From the NCBI RefSeq assembly GCF_033118175.1, contig NC_083697.1:21798001-21862000 (forward strand): a DNA stretch of 64,000 nt, given 5' to 3'. Shown here piece after piece: positions 61,367 to 64,000 of the stretch. Every line of letters starts with the position of its first letter. Within the stretch, counting starts at the first letter, position 1. The notes under the pieces were generated by a model, which was given only the letters and a program-made list of their open reading frames with translations, was not told the DNA's origin and made no database searches. The DNA comes from Dama dama (taxonomy: Eukaryota; Chordata; Mammalia; Artiodactyla; Cervidae). The translations under genes and the position numbers were made by a program.

Positions 61367-61566
61367 TCTACAAAAACAAGACTGGGAGCTGACTGTGGCT
61401 CAGATCATGAACTCCTTATTGGCAAATTCAGATTTAAGTTGAAGAAAGTAGGGAAAACCACTGGACCATTCAGGTATGACCTAAATCAAATCCCTTATGA
61501 TTATACAGTGGAAGTGACAAACAGATTCAAGGGATTAGATCTTATGGAGTGTCTGAAGAACTATGA

Positions 61567-62118
61567 ATGGAGGTTCCTGACATTGTACAGGCAACAGTGA
61601 TCAAGACCATCCCCAAGAAAAAGAAATGCAAAAAGGCAAAATGGATGTCTGAGGAGGTCTTACAAATAGCTGAGAAAAGAAGAGAAGTGAAAGGCAAAGA
61701 AGAAAAGGAGAGATATACCCATTTGAATGCAGAGTTCCAAAGAATAGCAGGGAGAGATAAGAAAGCCTTCCTCAATAATCAATGCAAAGAAATAGAGGAA
61801 AACAATAGAATAGGAAAGACTAGAGATCTCTTCAAGAAATTTGGAGATACCAAGGGAATATTTCATGCAAAAATGGGCACAATAAAGGACAGAAACGGTA
61901 TAGACCAAACAGAAGCAGAAGATATTAAGAAGAGGTGGCAAGAATACACAGAAGAACTATGTAAAAAAGATCTTCATGACCCAGATAACCACAATGGTGT
62001 TAGCACTCACCTAGAGCCAGACATGCTGGAATGCAAAGTCAAGTGGGTCTTAGGAAGCATCACTAGGAACAAAGCTAGTGGAGGTGATGGGATTCCAGGT
62101 GAGCTATTTCAAATCTGA
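61567..62118 (+). pseudogene. BovB linker and RT start fragment
   Basis: A 183-codon frame between the endonuclease and the RT (EEVLQIAEKRREVKGKEEKE, then KKDLHDPDNHNGV). It ends with a stop shortly after NKASGGDGIPGELFQI, where RT should continue. Confidence 0.85.
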
Positions 62119-62474
62119 AAAGATGATGCTAGAAAGTGCTGCATTCAGTATGCCAGCAAATTTGGAAAACTCAGTAGTGGCCACAGGACTGGAAAAGGTC
62201 AGTTTTCATTCAAATCCCAAAGAAAGGCAATGCCAAAGAATGTTCAAACTACCATTGCACTCATCTCACATGCTAGCAAAGTAATGTTCAAAGTTCTCTA
62301 AGCCACACTTCAACAGTATGTGAACCAAGAGCTTCCAAATGTTCAAGCTGGATTTGGAAAAGACAGAGGAGCCACAAATCAAATTGCCAATATCTGCTGA
62401 ATCATCAAAAAAGCAAGAGAATTTGAGAAAAACATCTACTTCTGCTTTACTGACTATGCCAAGCCTTTGACTGT

Positions 62475-63301
62475 GTGGATCACAACAAACTGTGGGAAAT
62501 TCTTAAAGATATGGGAATACCAGACCACCTTATCTGTCTACTGAGAAATCTGTATGCAGGCCAAGAAGCAACAGTTAGAACCAGCTGTAGAACAACAGAC
62601 TGGTTCCAAACTGGGAAAGGAATACATCAAGGCTGTTTATTGTCACCCTGCTCATTTAACTTATATGCAGAGTACATCATGCCAAATGCTAGACTGCATG
62701 AAGCACAAGCTAGAATCAAGATTGCCGGGAGAAATATCAATAACCTCAGATATGTAGATGACACCACCCTAAACTGTGGAAAATTCTTCAAGGGATGGGA
62801 ATACCAAACCACCTGACCTGCCTCTTGAGAAACCTATATGCAGGTCAGGAAACAACAGTTAGAACTGGACATGGAACAACAGACTGGTTCCAAATAGGAA
62901 AAGGAGTACGTCAAGGCTGTATATTGTTATCCTGCTTATTTAACTTATATGCAGAGTACATCATGAGAAACGCTGGGCTGGAAAAAGCACAAGTTGGAAT
63001 CAAGATTGCTGGGAGAAATGTCAATAACCTCAGATATGCAGATGACACCACCCTTATGGCAGAAAGTGAAGAGGAACTAAAGAGCCTCCTGATGAAAGTG
63101 AAAGAGGAGAATGAAAAAGTTGGCTTAAAGCCCAACATTCAGAAAACTAAGATCATGGCATCTGGTCCCATCACTTCATGGGAAATAGATGGGGTAGAAA
63201 CAGTGTCAGACTTGATTTTTTTGGGCTCCAAAATCACTGCAGATGGTGATTGCAGCCATGAAATTAAAAGACACACTCACTCCTTGGAAGGAAAGCTATG
63301 A
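62475..63301 (+). pseudogene. BovB reverse-transcriptase core, tandemly duplicated
   Basis: Two successive RT-core copies occur with period 284 bp: first with YVDD at 62751-62762, second with YADD at 63035-63046. The period is not a multiple of three, so the copies are in different frames (62475-62816 and 62795-63301). The copies differ at many sites. No functional protein is possible. Confidence 0.88.
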
Positions 63302-63504
63302 CCAACCTAGGTAGCATATTAAAAAGCAGAGACATTACTTTGCCAACAAAGTCCGTTTAGTCGAGGATGTCATCTTCGACTCGACGGACATGGGTTTGAG
63401 TAAGCTCCAGGAGTTGGTGATGGACAGGGAAGCCTGGCATGCTGCAGTCCATGGGGTCATAGAGTCGGACACAATTGAGTGACTGAACTGAACTGATTGA
63501 CAGT

Positions 63505-63800
63505 TTATGGAGGAAAAAGACTGGCAGTTAACAAATAAGGCACAGCTAAAACTATGGCTAAATCTGTAAGCTCTATATGAAATCAAGTGCCCATATTGGA
63601 GCTTGTGTTTCAAAATAAAGACTCTCCTTTCCCAATATCAACAAGATATATGAAAATAAAAACATCCACGTGAGAAAATCTAAGCATGGCAGGTAGAACC
63701 AGAATTTAGGATAGATTCTGAGGCAGTGTTAGATGAAAAATGAATTTGGTGAATAAATTTAGAAGATTACATCCCAGTGATCTCTAGGACACTGTTAGCT
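63505..63800. other. Intergenic, no gene seen
   Basis: Short single-copy-looking spacer between two BovB copies. Confidence 0.5.
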
Positions 63801-64000
63801 GTTGTTCAGTTGCTAAGTCATGTCTAACTCTTTGAGGCCCCATGAACTGCAGCATGCCAGACTTCCCTGTCCTTCACCATCTCTGAGAGTCTACTCAAAC
63901 TCATATCCATTGAGTCAATGATGCCATCCAACCATCTCATCCTCTGTCGTCCCCTTCTCCTCCTGCCTTCAATCTTTCCCAGCATCAGGGTCTTTTCCAA
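63801..64000 (-). mobile_element. BovB LINE 3' end, cut by the window edge
   Basis: The BovB 3' terminus in reverse orientation (TTGTTCAGTTGCTAAGTCAT onward to AGCATCAGGGTCTTTTCCAA). It continues beyond the window. Confidence 0.93.

Larger units (their letters stand above)
59711..63504 (+). mobile_element. Rearranged near-full-length BovB with target-site duplication
   Basis: A 9-bp direct repeat ATTGACAGT (59711-59719 and 63496-63504) bounds the whole element. 59720-60728 is the BovB 5' UTR inverted (minus), carrying a nested BovB fragment at 60157-60532. 60729-63495 is the plus-strand body: endonuclease with the SDH motif at 61400-61408, linker, and reverse transcriptase with a duplicated core. 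The 3' end is short of about 350 bp at 63365. Stops and frame changes make it nonfunctional. Confidence 0.9.

Noticed and set aside
21513..64000. ENPEP exons expected downstream of PITX2
   Set aside because: No aminopeptidase motif (HEXXH region) or other recognisable exon was seen on either strand. The gene probably lies beyond the window.

Overview
The window is mammalian genomic DNA from a pecoran ruminant (cattle, sheep, goat or a close relative). Bov-tA and Bov-A2 SINEs, CHR SINEs and several copies of the BovB retrotransposon show this. The only protein-coding host gene I can support is PITX2, complete on the + strand. It encodes a bicoid-type (K50) paired-class homeodomain transcription factor used in left-right asymmetry and in eye, tooth, pituitary and heart development.

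Layout. About 1-1600 is the upstream flank. A CpG-island promoter (P1) with a perfect CRE precedes a noncoding first exon that ends at 1962. Exon 2 (ATG 5798, donor 5844) starts isoforms A and B. The in-frame optional exon 3 (6308-6445) adds 46 residues to make isoform B. About 9.4 kb further on, a second CpG-island promoter (P2, about 15.6-15.9 kb) drives exon 4 (ATG 16541), which starts isoform C. The shared homeobox exon (17614-17819) and the last exon (20257-20820 plus 3' UTR) complete all isoforms. Predicted lengths are 271 (A), 317 (B) and 325 (C) residues. The last intron holds a FOXH1/NKX2-type site cluster that probably corresponds to the Nodal-responsive left-side enhancer (ASE).

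From about 21.5 to 30 kb lies repeat-poor sequence with further CpG islands (22.5-23.2 and 26.5-28.0 kb) but no recognisable gene. From about 30 to 64 kb the sequence is an ordinary ruminant gene desert: L1, L2 and MIR remnants, a MaLR-type LTR element with both LTRs, Bov-tA/Bov-A2/CHR SINEs and BovB LINEs. One isolated CpG island sits at 48.28-48.85 kb. No exon of ENPEP, the next gene expected on this side, was recognised.

I found no convincing undescribed biological system. The best leads are an orphan CpG island at 48.3 kb, a Nodal-type site cluster downstream at 24.45 kb, a possible internal start in PITX2C, and a heavily rearranged BovB (59.7-63.5 kb) that combines 5' inversion, a 284-bp duplication in the reverse-transcriptase core and a nested insertion, all inside one 9-bp target-site duplication.
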